Notes under the pieces: generated by a model
What the model was told of the DNA's origin: nothing
The model's input: the letters and a program-made list of their open reading frames with translations, nothing else
The model's database searches: none
Assembly (NCBI GenBank): GCA_946699065.1
Contig: CAMPDV010002091.1
Coordinates: 1 to 64,000 of the forward strand
From: Loxodes magnus
Lineage: Eukaryota; Ciliophora; Karyorelictea; Loxodida; Loxodidae
DNA: 64,000 nucleotides
Direction of reading: 5' to 3'
Translations under genes and position numbers: made by a program
Shown: positions 39,271 to 50,241 of the stretch, one piece after another
How positions within the stretch are numbered: position 1 is the first letter of the stretch
Layout of the letters: the number at the start of each line of letters is the position of its first letter

Positions 39271-39960
39271 TTCTCTGAAGTTAATTCGGTTGCGATCTCC
39301 AATTATCAGAAGTTCATTATCTCCGGAAGTAATGACAACTCTATCAAAGTCTGAGATTTCCAGACTGGAAGTTGTATTCGGACATTAAGTGGACATTCCT
39401 CTTATGTTTATTCGGTGGCGATATCAAATGATCAGAAGTTCATGATCTCCGGAAGTTATGACAACTCTATCAAAGTCTGGGATTTCCAGACTGGAAGTTG
39501 TATTCGGACATTAAGTGGACATTCCTCTTAAGTTAATTCGGTGGCGATCTCCAATGATCAGAAGTTCATGATCTCCGGAAGTAGAGATAACTCTATCAAA
39601 GTCTGGGATTTCCAGACTGGAAGTTGTATTCGGACATTAAGTGGACATTCCTCTTAAGTTAATTCGGTTGCGATATCAAATGATCAGAAGTTCATTATCT
39701 CCGGAAGTAGAGATAACTCTATCAAAGTCTGGGATTTCCAGACTGGAAGTTGTATTCGGACATTAAGTGGACATTCCTATGGAGTTAATTCGGTGGCGAT
39801 CTCCAATGATCAGAAGTTCATTATCTCCGGAAGTTATGACAACTCTATCAAAGTCTGGGATTTCCTGACTGGAAGTTGTATTCGGACATTAAGTGGACAT
39901 TCCTCTTATGTTTATTCGGTGGCGATCTCCAATGATCAGAAGTTCATTATCTCCGGAAGT
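39271..39960 (+). repeat. 1638-bp-offset duplication, copy 2
   Basis: Second copy of 37633-38322. It begins just after a TTC for TCC change at residue 37 (HFSEVNS) and ends where residue 15 is GGA here and AGA in copy 1. Confidence 0.8.
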
Positions 39961-40926
39961 GGAGATAACTCTATCAAAGTCTGGGATTTCCAGACTGGAA
40001 GTTGTACTCGGACATTAAGTGGACATTCCTCTTATGTTTATTCGGTGGCGATCTCCAATTATCAGAAGTTCATTATCTCCGGAAGTTATGACAACTCTAT
40101 CAAAGACTGGGATTTCCAGACTGGAAGTTGTATTCGGACATTAAGTGGACATTCCTATGGAGTTATTTCGGTTGCGATCTCCAATGATCAGAAGTTCATT
40201 ATCTCCGGAAGTTATGACAACTCTATCAAAGTCTGGGATTTCCAGACTGGAAGTTGTATTCGGACATTAAGTGGACATTCCTCTGAAGTTAATTCGGTTG
40301 CGATCTCCAATGATCAGAAGTTCATTATCTCCGGAAGTAGAGATAACTCTATCAAAGTCTGGGATTTCCAGACTGGAAGTTGTATTCGGACATTAAGTGG
40401 ACATTCCTATGGAGTTATTTCGGTGGCGATCTCCAATGATCAGAAGTTCATTATCTCCGGAAGTTATGACAACTCTATCAAAGTCTGGGATTTCCAGACT
40501 GGAAGTTGTATTCGGACATTAAGTGGACATTCCTCTTAAGTTAATTCGGTGGCGATCTCCAATGATCAGAAGTTCATAATCTCCGGAAGTAGAGATAACT
40601 CTATCAAAGTCTGGGATTTCCAGACTGGAAGTTTTATTCGGACATTAAGTGGACATTCCTCTTATGTTTATTCGGTTGCGATATCAAATGATCAGAAGTT
40701 CATTATCTCCGGAAGTAGAGATAACTCTATCAAAGTCTGGGATTTCCAGACTGGAAGTTGTATTCGGACATTAAGTGGACATTCCTCTTAAGTTAATTCG
40801 GTTGCGATCTCCAATTATCAGAAGTTCATTATCTCCGGAAGTTGAGATAACTCTATCAAAGTCTGGGATTTCCAGACTGGAAGTTGTATTCGGACATTAA
40901 GTGGACATTCCTCTTATGTTTATTCG

Positions 40927-42555
40927 GTGGCGATATCAAATGATCAGAAGTTCATTATCTCCGGAAGTTATGACAACTCTATCAAAGTCTGGGATTTCCA
41001 GACTGGAAGTTGTATTCGGACATTAAGTGGACATTCCTCTTATGTTTATTCGGTTGCGATCTCCAATGATCAGAAGTTCATTATCTGCGGAAGTAGAGAT
41101 AACTCTATCAAAGTCTGGGATTTCCAGACTGGAAGTTGTACTCGGACATTAAGTGGACATTCCTATGGAGTTAATTCGGTGGCGATCTCCAATGATCAGA
41201 AGTTCATTATCTCCGGAAGTTATGACAACTCTATCAAAGTCTGGGATTTCCAGACTGGAAGTTGTATTCGGACATTAAGTGGACATTCCTATGGAGTTAT
41301 TTCGGTGGCGATCTCCAATGATCAGAAGTTCATTATCTCCGGAAGTTATGACAACTCTATCAAAGTCTGGGATTTCCAGACTGGAAGTTGTATTCGGACA
41401 TTAAGTGGACATTCCTATGGAGTTAATTCGGTGGCGATCTCCAATGATCAGAAGTTCATTATCTCCGGAAGTTATGACAACTCTATCAAAGTCTGGGATT
41501 TCCAGACTGGAAGTTGTATTCGGACATTAAGTGGACATTCCTATGGAGTTAATTCGGTGGCGATCTCCAATGATCAGAAGTTCATTATCTCCGGAAGTTA
41601 TGACAACTCTATCAAAGTCTGGGATTTCCAGACTGGAAGTTGTATTCGGACATTAAGTGGACATTCCTATGGAGTTATTTCGGTTGCGATCTCCAATGAT
41701 CAGAAGTTCATTATCTCCGGAAGTTATGACAACTCTATCAAAGTCTGGGATTTCCAGACTGGAAGTTGTATTCGGACATTAAGTGGACATTCCTCTTATG
41801 TTTATTCGGTGGCGATCTCCAATGATCAGAAGTTCATTATCTCCGGAAGTTATGACAACTCTATCAAAGTCTGGGATTTCCAGACTGGAAGTTGTATTCG
41901 GACATTAAGTGGACATTCCTCTTATGTTTATTCGGTGGCGATCTCCAATGATCAGAAGTTCATTATCTCCGGAAGTTATGATAACTCTATCAAAGTCTGG
42001 GATTTCCAGACTGGAAGTTGTATTCGGACATTAAGTGGACATTCCTCTTATGTTTATTCGGTGGCGATCTCCAATGATCAGAAGTTCATTATCTCCGGAA
42101 GTTATGACAACTCTATCAAAGTCTGGGATTTCCAGACTGGAAGTTGTATTCGGACATTAAGTGGACATTCCTCTTATGTTTATTCGGTGGCGATCTCCAA
42201 TGATCAGAAGTTCATTATCTCCGGAAGTAGAGATAACTCTATCAAAGTCTGGGATTTCCAGACTGGAAGTTGTACTCGGACATTAAGTGGACATTCCTAT
42301 GGAGTTAATTCGGTGGCGATCTCCAATGATCAGAAGTTCATGATCTCCGGAAGTAGAGATAACTCTATCAAAGTCTGGGATTTCCAGACTGGAAGTTGTA
42401 TTCGGACATTAAGTGGACATTCCTCTTATGTTTATTCGGTGGCGATCTCCAATGATCAGAAGTTCATTATCTCCGGAAGTTATGACAACTCTATCAAAGT
42501 CTGGGATTTCCAGACTGGAAGTTGTATTCGGACATTAAGTGGACATTCCTCTTAA
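40927..42555 (+). CDS. Longest uninterrupted WD40 segment (13 units, 542 codons)
   Basis: Thirteen consecutive blades have no stop, nearly enough for two seven-blade propellers. Residue 15 reads Y R Y Y Y Y Y Y Y Y R R Y; the residue 39/41 pairs are almost all Y/Y, G/N or G/I. Unit 2 carries the Cys12 form otherwise typical of the left end of the window. The segment is bounded upstream by a TGA at residue 15 (40843) and ends at TAA at residue 39. The nominal GTG start is codon 1 of a unit and has no reason to be a true start. The run is unusually uniform in Tyr15, which points to recent local amplification. As an isolated protein it could fold as propeller blades, but I see no evidence that it is expressed separately. 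Confidence 0.4.
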   Translation: MAISNDQKFIISGSYDNSIKVWDFQTGSCIRTLSGHSSYVYSVAISNDQKFIICGSRDNSIKVWDFQTGSCTRTLSGHSYGVNSVAISNDQKFIISGSYDNSIKVWDFQTGSCIRTLSGHSYGVISVAISNDQKFIISGSYDNSIKVWDFQTGSCIRTLSGHSYGVNSVAISNDQKFIISGSYDNSIKVWDFQTGSCIRTLSGHSYGVNSVAISNDQKFIISGSYDNSIKVWDFQTGSCIRTLSGHSYGVISVAISNDQKFIISGSYDNSIKVWDFQTGSCIRTLSGHSSYVYSVAISNDQKFIISGSYDNSIKVWDFQTGSCIRTLSGHSSYVYSVAISNDQKFIISGSYDNSIKVWDFQTGSCIRTLSGHSSYVYSVAISNDQKFIISGSYDNSIKVWDFQTGSCIRTLSGHSSYVYSVAISNDQKFIISGSRDNSIKVWDFQTGSCTRTLSGHSYGVNSVAISNDQKFMISGSRDNSIKVWDFQTGSCIRTLSGHSSYVYSVAISNDQKFIISGSYDNSIKVWDFQTGSCIRTLSGHSS

Positions 42556-44706
42556 GTTAATTCGGTTGCGATATCAAATGATCAGAAGTTCATTATCTCC
42601 GGAAGTAGAGATAACTCTATCAAAGTCTGGGATTTCCAGACTGGAAGTTGTATTCGGACATTAAGTGGACATTCCTCTTATGTTTATTCGGTGGCGATCT
42701 CCAATGATCAGAAGTTCATTATCTCCGGAAGTAGAGATAACTCTATCAAAGTCTGGGATTTCCAGACTGGAAGTTGTACTCGGACATTAAGTGGACATTC
42801 CTCTTATGTTTATTCGGTGGCGATATCAAATGATCAGAAGTTCATGATCTCCGGAAGTTATGACAACTCTATCAAAGTCTGGGATTTCCAGACTGGAAGT
42901 TGTATTCGGACATTAAGTGGACATTCCTCTTATGTTTATTCGGTGGCGATCTCCAATGATCAGAAGTTCATTATCTCCGGAAGTAGAGATAACTCTATCA
43001 AAGTCTGGGATTTCCAGACTGGAAGTTGTACTCGGACATTAAGTGGACATTCCTCTTATGTTAATTCGGTGGCGATCTCCAATGATCAGAAGTTCATTAT
43101 CTCCGGAAGTTGAGATAACTCTATCAAAGTCTGGGATTTCCAGACTGGAAGTTGTATTCGGACATTAAGTGGACATTCCTCTTATGTTTATTCGGTGGCG
43201 ATATCAAATGATCAGAAGTTCATTATCTGCGGAAGTAGAGATAAATCTATCAAAGTCTGGGATTTCCAGACTGGAAGTTGTATTCGGACATTAAGTGGAC
43301 ATTCCTATGGAGTTAATTCGGTTGCGATCTCCAATGATCAGAAGTTCATTATCTCCGGAAGTGATGATAACTCTATCAAAGTCTGGGATTTCCAGACTGG
43401 AAGTTGTACTCGGACATTAAGTGGACATTCCTCTTATGTTTATTCGGTTGCGATCTCCAATGATCAGAAGTTCATTATCTCCGGAAGTAATGACAACTCT
43501 ATCAAAGTCTGAGATTTCCAGACTGGAAGTTGTATTCGGACATTAAGTGGACATTCCTCTTATGTTTATTCGGTGGCGATATCAAATGATCAGAAGTTCA
43601 TTATCTGCGGAAGTAGAGATAACTCTATCAAAGTCTGGGATTTCCAGACTGGAAGTTGTATTCGGACATTAAGTGGACATTCCTATGGAGTTAATTCGGT
43701 GGCGATCTCCAATGATCAGAAGTTCATTATCTCCGGAAGTTGAGATAACTCTATCAAAGTCTGGGATTTCCAGACTGGAAGTTGTATTCGGACATTAAGT
43801 GGACATTCCTCTTATGTTTATTCGGTGGCGATCTCCAATGATCAGAAGTTCATTATCTCCGGAAGTAATGACAACTCTATCAAAGTCTGAGATTTCCAGA
43901 CTGGAAGTTGTATTCGGACATTAAGTGGACATTCCTATGGAGTTAATTCGGTGGCGATCTCCAATGATCAGAAGTTCATTATCTCCGGAAGTAATGATAA
44001 CTCTATCAAAGTCTGGGATTTCCAGACTGGAAGTTGTATTCGGACATTAAGTGGACATTCCTATGGAGTTAATTCGGTGGCGATCTCCAATGATCAGAAG
44101 TTCATTATCTCCGGAAGTTATGACAACTCTATCAAAGTCTGGGATTTCCAGACTGGAAGTTGTACTCGGACATTAAGTGGACATTCCTCTTATGTTTATT
44201 CGGTGGCGATCTCCAATTATCAGAAGTTCATTATCTCCGGAAGTAATGACAACTCTATCAAAGTCTGAGATTTCCAGACTGGAAGTTGTATTCGGACATT
44301 AAGTGGACATTCCTCTTATGTTTATTCGGTGGCGATCTCCAATGATCAGAAGTTCATTATCTCCGGAAGTAATGATAACTCTATCAAAGTCTGGGATTTC
44401 CAGACTGGAAGTTGTATTCGGACATTAAGTGGACATTCCTATGGAGTTATTTCGGTGGCGATATCAAATGATCAGAAGTTCATTATCTCCGGAAGTTATG
44501 AAAACTCTATCAAAGTCTGGGATTTCCAGACTGGAAGTTGTATTCGGACATTAAGTGGACATTCCTCTTATGTTTATTCGGTGGCGATATCAAATGATCA
44601 GAAGTTCATGATCTCCGGAAGTTATGACAACTCTATCAAAGTCTGGGATTTCCAGACTGGAAGTTGTATTCGGACATTAAGTGGACATTCCTCTTAAGTT
44701 AATTCG

Positions 44707-46011
44707 GTGGCGATCTCCAATGATCAGAAGTTCATGATCTCCGGAAGTAGAGATAACTCTATCAAAGTCTGGGATTTCCAGACTGGAAGTTGTATTCGGA
44801 CATTAAGTGGACATTCCTCTTATGTTTATTCGGTGGCGATCTCCAATGATCAGAAGTTCATTATCTCCGGAAGTAATGATAACTCTATCAAAGTCTGGGA
44901 TTTCCAGACTGGAAGTTGTATTCGGACATTAAGTGGACATTCCTATGGAGTTATTTCGGTGGCGATCTCCAATGATCAGAAGTTCATGATCTCCGGAAGT
45001 TATGACAACTCTATCAAAGACTGGGATTTCCAGACTGGAAGTTGTATTCGGACATTAAGTGGACATTCCTATGGAGTTAATTCGGTGGCGATATCAAATG
45101 ATCAGAAGTTCATTATCTCCGGAAGTTATGACAACTCTATCAAAGTCTGGGATTTCCAGACTGGAAGTTGTACTCGGACATTAAGTGGACATTCCTCTTA
45201 TGTTTATTCGGTGGCGATCTCCAATGATCAGAAGTTCATTATCTCCGGAAGTAATGATAACTCTATCAAAGTCTGGGATTTCCAGACTGGAAGTTGTATT
45301 CGGACATTAAGTGGACATTCCTCTTATGTTTATTCGGTGGCGATCTCCAATGATCAGAAGTTCATTATCTCCGGAAGTTATGACAACTCTATCAAAGTCT
45401 GGGATTTCCAGACTGGAAGTTGTATTCGGACATTAAGTGGACATTCCTCTTATGTTTATTCGGTGGCGATCTCCAATGATCAGAAGTTCATTATCTCCGG
45501 AAGTTATGACAACTCTATCAAAGTCTGGGATTTCCAGACTGGAAGTTGTATTCGGACATTAAGTGGACATTCCTCAGAAGTTAATTCGGTTGCGATCTCC
45601 AATTATCAGAAGTTCATTATCTCCGGAAGTAATGATAACTCTATCAAAGTCTGGGATTTCCAGACTGGAAGTTGTACTCGGACATTAAGTGGACATTCCT
45701 CTTATTTTTATTCGGTGGCGATATCAAATGATCAGAAGTTCATTATCTCCGGAAGTTATGAAAACTCTATCAAAGTCTGGGATTTCCAGACTGGAAGTTG
45801 TATTCGGACATTAAGTGGACATTCCTCTTATGTTTATTCGGTGGCGATCTCCAATGATCAGAAGTTCATTATCTCCGGAAGTAGAGATAACTCTATCAAA
45901 GTCTGGGATTTCCAGACTGGAAGTTGTACTCGGACATTAAGTGGACATTCCTATGGAGTTAATTCGGTGGCGATCTCCAATGATCAGAAGTTCATTATCT
46001 CCGGAAGTTGA
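44707..46011 (+). CDS. Open WD40 segment (10 units plus 14 codons, 434 codons)
   Basis: Ten complete blades with residue 15 reading R N Y Y N Y Y N Y R, ending at a TGA at residue 15 of the next unit. It shows several rarer changes: Asp for Val21 in unit 3 (KDWDF), Glu39 encoded by an unusual TCA GAA pair, Tyr for Asp6 in unit 8, Phe for Val40 in the same unit (SSYFYS), and Glu for Asp16 in unit 9. The TCA GAA pair recurs 19 and 46 units downstream (47965 and 51367), so this stretch shares ancestry with the 3402-bp blocks. Internal GTG start; not a convincing stand-alone gene. Confidence 0.35.
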   Translation: MAISNDQKFMISGSRDNSIKVWDFQTGSCIRTLSGHSSYVYSVAISNDQKFIISGSNDNSIKVWDFQTGSCIRTLSGHSYGVISVAISNDQKFMISGSYDNSIKDWDFQTGSCIRTLSGHSYGVNSVAISNDQKFIISGSYDNSIKVWDFQTGSCTRTLSGHSSYVYSVAISNDQKFIISGSNDNSIKVWDFQTGSCIRTLSGHSSYVYSVAISNDQKFIISGSYDNSIKVWDFQTGSCIRTLSGHSSYVYSVAISNDQKFIISGSYDNSIKVWDFQTGSCIRTLSGHSSEVNSVAISNYQKFIISGSNDNSIKVWDFQTGSCTRTLSGHSSYFYSVAISNDQKFIISGSYENSIKVWDFQTGSCIRTLSGHSSYVYSVAISNDQKFIISGSRDNSIKVWDFQTGSCTRTLSGHSYGVNSVAISNDQKFIISGS

Positions 46012-46248
46012 GATAACTCTATCAAAGTCTGGGATTTCCAGACTGGAAGTTGTATTCGGACATTAAGTGGACATTCCTCTTAAGTTAATTCGGTGGCGAT
46101 CTCCAATTATCAGAAGTTCATTATCTCCGGAAGTAATGATAACTCTATCAAAGTCTGGGATTTCCAGACTGGAAGTTGTACTCGGACATTAAGTGGACAT
46201 TCCTCTTATGTTTATTCGGTGGCGATCTCCAATGATCAGAAGTTCATG

Positions 46249-49200
46249 ATCTCCGGAAGTAGAGATAACTCTATCAAAGTCTGGGATTTCCAGACTGGAA
46301 GTTGTATTCGGACATTAAGTGGACATTCCTCTTATGTTTATTCGGTGGCGATCTCCAATGATCAGAAGTTCATTATCTCCGGAAGTAATGATAACTCTAT
46401 CAAAGTCTGGGATTTCCAGACTGGAAGTTGTATTCGGACATTAAGTGGACATTCCTATGGAGTTATTTCGGTGGCGATCTCCAATGATCAGAAGTTCATG
46501 ATCTCCGGAAGTTATGATAACTCTATCAAAGTCTGGGATTTCCAGACTGGAAGTTGTATTCGGACATTAAGTGGACATTCCTCTTATGTTTATTCGGTGG
46601 CGATATCAAATGATCAGAAGTTCATGATCTCCGGAAGTTATGACAACTCTATCAAAGTCTGGGATTTCCAGACTGGAAGTTGTATTCGGACATTAAGTGG
46701 ACATTCCTATGGAGTTATTTCGGTGGCGATCTCCAATGATCAGAAGTTCATGATCTCCGGAAGTTATGATAACTCTATCAAAGTCTGGGATTTCCAGACT
46801 GGAAGTTGTATTCGGACATTAAGTGGACATTCCTCTTAAGTTAATTCGGTTGCGATCTCCAATGATCAGAAGTTCATTATCTCCGGAAGTTATGACAACT
46901 CTATCAAAGTCTGGGATTTCCAGACTGGAAGTTGTACTCGGACATTAAGTGGACATTCCTCTTATGTTTATTCGGTGGCGATCTCCAATTATCAGAAGTT
47001 CATTATCTCCGGAAGTAATGACAACTCTATCAAAGTCTGAGATTTCCAGACTGGAAGTTGTATTCGGACATTAAGTGGACATTCCTCTTAAGTTAATTCG
47101 GTGGCGATATCAAATGATCAGAAGTTCATTATCTCCGGAAGTAGAGATAACTCTATCAAAGTCTGGGATTTCCAGACTGGAAGTTGTATTCGGACATTAA
47201 GTGGACATTCCTCTTAAGTTAATTCGGTGGCGATCTCCAATGATCAGAAGTTCATGATCTCCGGAAGTTATGATAACTCTATCAAAGTCTGGGATTTCCA
47301 GACTGGAAGTTGTATTCGGACATTAAGTGGACATTCCTATGGAGTTATTTCGGTTGCGATCTCCAATGATCAGAAGTTCATTATCTCCGGAAGTTATGAT
47401 AACTCTATCAAAGTCTGGGATTTCCAGACTGGAATTTGTATTCGGACATTAAGTGGACATTCCTCTTATGTTTATTCGGTGGCGATATCAAATGATCAGA
47501 AGTTCATTATCTCCGGAAGTTATGACAACTCTATCAAAGTCTGGGATTTCCAGACTGGAAGTTGTACTCGGACATTAAGTGGACATTCCTATGGAGTTAT
47601 TTCGGTGGCGATCTCCAATGATCAGAAGTTCATTATCTCCGGAAGTAATGATAACTCTATCAAAGTCTGGGATTTCCAGACTGGAAGTTGTATTCGGACA
47701 TTAAGTGGACATTCCTCTTATGTTTATTCGGTGGCGATCTCCAATGATCAGAAGTTCATTATCTCCGGAAGTTATGACAACTCTATCAAAGTCTGGGATT
47801 TCCAGACTGGAAGTTGTATTCGGACATTAAGTGGACATTCCTCTTATGTTTATTCGGTGGCGATCTCCAATGATCAGAAGTTCATTATCTCCGGAAGTTA
47901 TGACAACTCTATCAAAGTCTGGGATTTCCAGACTGGAAGTTGTATTCGGACATTAAGTGGACATTCCTCAGAAGTTAATTCGGTTGCGATCTCCAATTAT
48001 CAGAAGTTCATTATCTCCGGAAGTAATGATAACTCTATCAAAGTCTGGGATTTCCAGACTGGAAGTTGTACTCGGACATTAAGTGGACATTCCTCTTATG
48101 TTTATTCGGTGGCGATATCAAATGATCAGAAGTTCATTATCTCCGGAAGTTATGAAAACTCTATCAAAGTCTGGGATTTCCAGACTGGAAGTTGTATTCG
48201 GACATTAAGTGGACATTCCTCTTATGTTTATTCGGTTGCGATATCAAATGATCAGAAGTTCATTATCTCCGGAAGTAGAGATAACTCTATCAAAGTCTGG
48301 GATTTCCAGACTGGAAGTTGTATTCGGACATTAAGTGGACATTCCTCTTATGTTTATTCGGTGGCGATATCAAATGATCAGAAGTTCATTATCTCCGGAA
48401 GTTATGACAACTCTATCAAAGTCTGGGATTTCCAGACTGGAAGTTGTATTCGGACATTAAGTGGACATTCCTCTTAAGTTAATTCGGTGGCGATATCAAA
48501 TGATCAGAAGTTCATTATCTCCGGAAGTAATGACAACTCTATCAAAGTCTGGGATTTCCAGACTGGAAGTTGTATTCGGACATTAAGTGGACATTCCTCT
48601 TATGTTTATTCGGTTGCGATATCAAATGATCAGAAGTTCATTATCTCCGGAAGTTATGACAACTCTATCAAAGTCTGGGATTTCCAGACTGGAAGTTGTA
48701 TTCGGACATTAAGTGGACATTCCTCTTAAGTTAATTCGGTGGCGATCTCCAATTATCAGAAGTTCATTATCTCCGGAAGTTGAGATAACTCTATCAAAGT
48801 CTGGGATTTCCAGACTGGAAGTTGTATTCGGACATTAAGTGGACATTCCTCTTATGTTTATTCGGTTGCGATATCAAATGATCAGAAGTTCATTATCTCC
48901 GGAAGTTATGACAACTCTATCAAAGTCTGGGATTTCCAGACTGGAAGTTGTATTCGGACATTAAGTGGACATTCCTCTTAAGTTAATTCGGTTGCGATCT
49001 CCAATTATCAGAAGTTCATTATCTCCGGAAGTAGAGATAACTCTATCAAAGTCTGGGATTTCCAGACTGGAAGTTGTACTCGGACATTAAGTGGACATTC
49101 CTCTTATGTTTATTCGGTGGCGATATCAAATGATCAGAAGTTCATTATCTCCGGAAGTTATGATAACTCTATCAAAGTCTGGGATTTCCAGACTGGAAGT

Positions 49201-49662
49201 TGTATTCGGACATTAAGTGGACATTCCTCTTAAGTTATTTCGGTTGCGATCTCCAATGATCAGAAGTTCATTATCTCCGGAAGTTATGATAACTCTATCA
49301 AAGTCTGGGATTTCCAGACTGGAAGTTGTATTCGGACATTAAGTGGACATTCCTATGGAGTTAATTCGGTGGCGATCTCCAATGATCAGAAGTTCATTAT
49401 CTCCGGAAGTTATGACAACTCTATCAAAGTCTGGGATTTCCAGACTGGAAGTTGTATTCGGACATTAAGTGGACATTCCTATGGAGTTAATTCGGTGGCG
49501 ATCTCCAATGATCAGAAGTTCATTATCTCCGGAAGTTATGATAACTCTATCAAAGTCTGGGATTTCCAGACTGGAAGTTGTATTCGGACATTAAGTGGAC
49601 ATTCCTCTTATGTTTATTCGGTGGCGATCTCCAATGATCAGAAGTTCATTATCTCCGGAAGT
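46249..49662 (+). repeat. 3402-bp (27-unit) tandem block, copy 1
   Basis: Matches 49651-53064, so the two copies abut. The only difference I found is one patch in the unit at 48487, where codons 3, 4, 6, 15 and 16 all differ within about 45 bp. Stops, rare codons and synonymous markers are otherwise shared. This is the largest higher-order repeat in the window. Confidence 0.9.
47227..48477 (+). CDS. Open WD40 segment (10 units, 416 codons), copy 1 of a duplicated pair
   Basis: Ten blades with residue 15 reading Y Y Y N Y Y N Y R Y, ending at TAA at residue 39. The second unit has Ile for Ser28 (TGICIR) and the eighth has Glu16. The protein sequence is the same as that of 50629-51879, 3402 bp downstream. 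The segment is preceded by a short stop-rich stretch (TGA at residue 22, then two TAA39). Internal GTG start. Confidence 0.35.
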   Translation: MAISNDQKFMISGSYDNSIKVWDFQTGSCIRTLSGHSYGVISVAISNDQKFIISGSYDNSIKVWDFQTGICIRTLSGHSSYVYSVAISNDQKFIISGSYDNSIKVWDFQTGSCTRTLSGHSYGVISVAISNDQKFIISGSNDNSIKVWDFQTGSCIRTLSGHSSYVYSVAISNDQKFIISGSYDNSIKVWDFQTGSCIRTLSGHSSYVYSVAISNDQKFIISGSYDNSIKVWDFQTGSCIRTLSGHSSEVNSVAISNYQKFIISGSNDNSIKVWDFQTGSCTRTLSGHSSYVYSVAISNDQKFIISGSYENSIKVWDFQTGSCIRTLSGHSSYVYSVAISNDQKFIISGSRDNSIKVWDFQTGSCIRTLSGHSSYVYSVAISNDQKFIISGSYDNSIKVWDFQTGSCIRTLSGHSS

Positions 49663-50241
49663 AGAGATAACTCTATCAAAGTCTGGGATTTCCAGACTGG
49701 AAGTTGTATTCGGACATTAAGTGGACATTCCTCTTATGTTTATTCGGTGGCGATCTCCAATGATCAGAAGTTCATTATCTCCGGAAGTAATGATAACTCT
49801 ATCAAAGTCTGGGATTTCCAGACTGGAAGTTGTATTCGGACATTAAGTGGACATTCCTATGGAGTTATTTCGGTGGCGATCTCCAATGATCAGAAGTTCA
49901 TGATCTCCGGAAGTTATGATAACTCTATCAAAGTCTGGGATTTCCAGACTGGAAGTTGTATTCGGACATTAAGTGGACATTCCTCTTATGTTTATTCGGT
50001 GGCGATATCAAATGATCAGAAGTTCATGATCTCCGGAAGTTATGACAACTCTATCAAAGTCTGGGATTTCCAGACTGGAAGTTGTATTCGGACATTAAGT
50101 GGACATTCCTATGGAGTTATTTCGGTGGCGATCTCCAATGATCAGAAGTTCATGATCTCCGGAAGTTATGATAACTCTATCAAAGTCTGGGATTTCCAGA
50201 CTGGAAGTTGTATTCGGACATTAAGTGGACATTCCTCTTAA
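49369..50241 (+). CDS. Open WD40 segment (7 units, 290 codons) spanning a block junction
   Basis: Residue 15 reads Y Y R N Y Y Y, ending at TAA39. It crosses the join between the two 3402-bp blocks near 49650: the first units belong to the end of block 1 and the rest to the start of block 2. The corresponding place in block 2 (52771-53214) diverges after the second unit and ends at a TGA at residue 22. Confidence 0.35.
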   Translation: MAISNDQKFIISGSYDNSIKVWDFQTGSCIRTLSGHSYGVNSVAISNDQKFIISGSYDNSIKVWDFQTGSCIRTLSGHSSYVYSVAISNDQKFIISGSRDNSIKVWDFQTGSCIRTLSGHSSYVYSVAISNDQKFIISGSNDNSIKVWDFQTGSCIRTLSGHSYGVISVAISNDQKFMISGSYDNSIKVWDFQTGSCIRTLSGHSSYVYSVAISNDQKFMISGSYDNSIKVWDFQTGSCIRTLSGHSYGVISVAISNDQKFMISGSYDNSIKVWDFQTGSCIRTLSGHSS

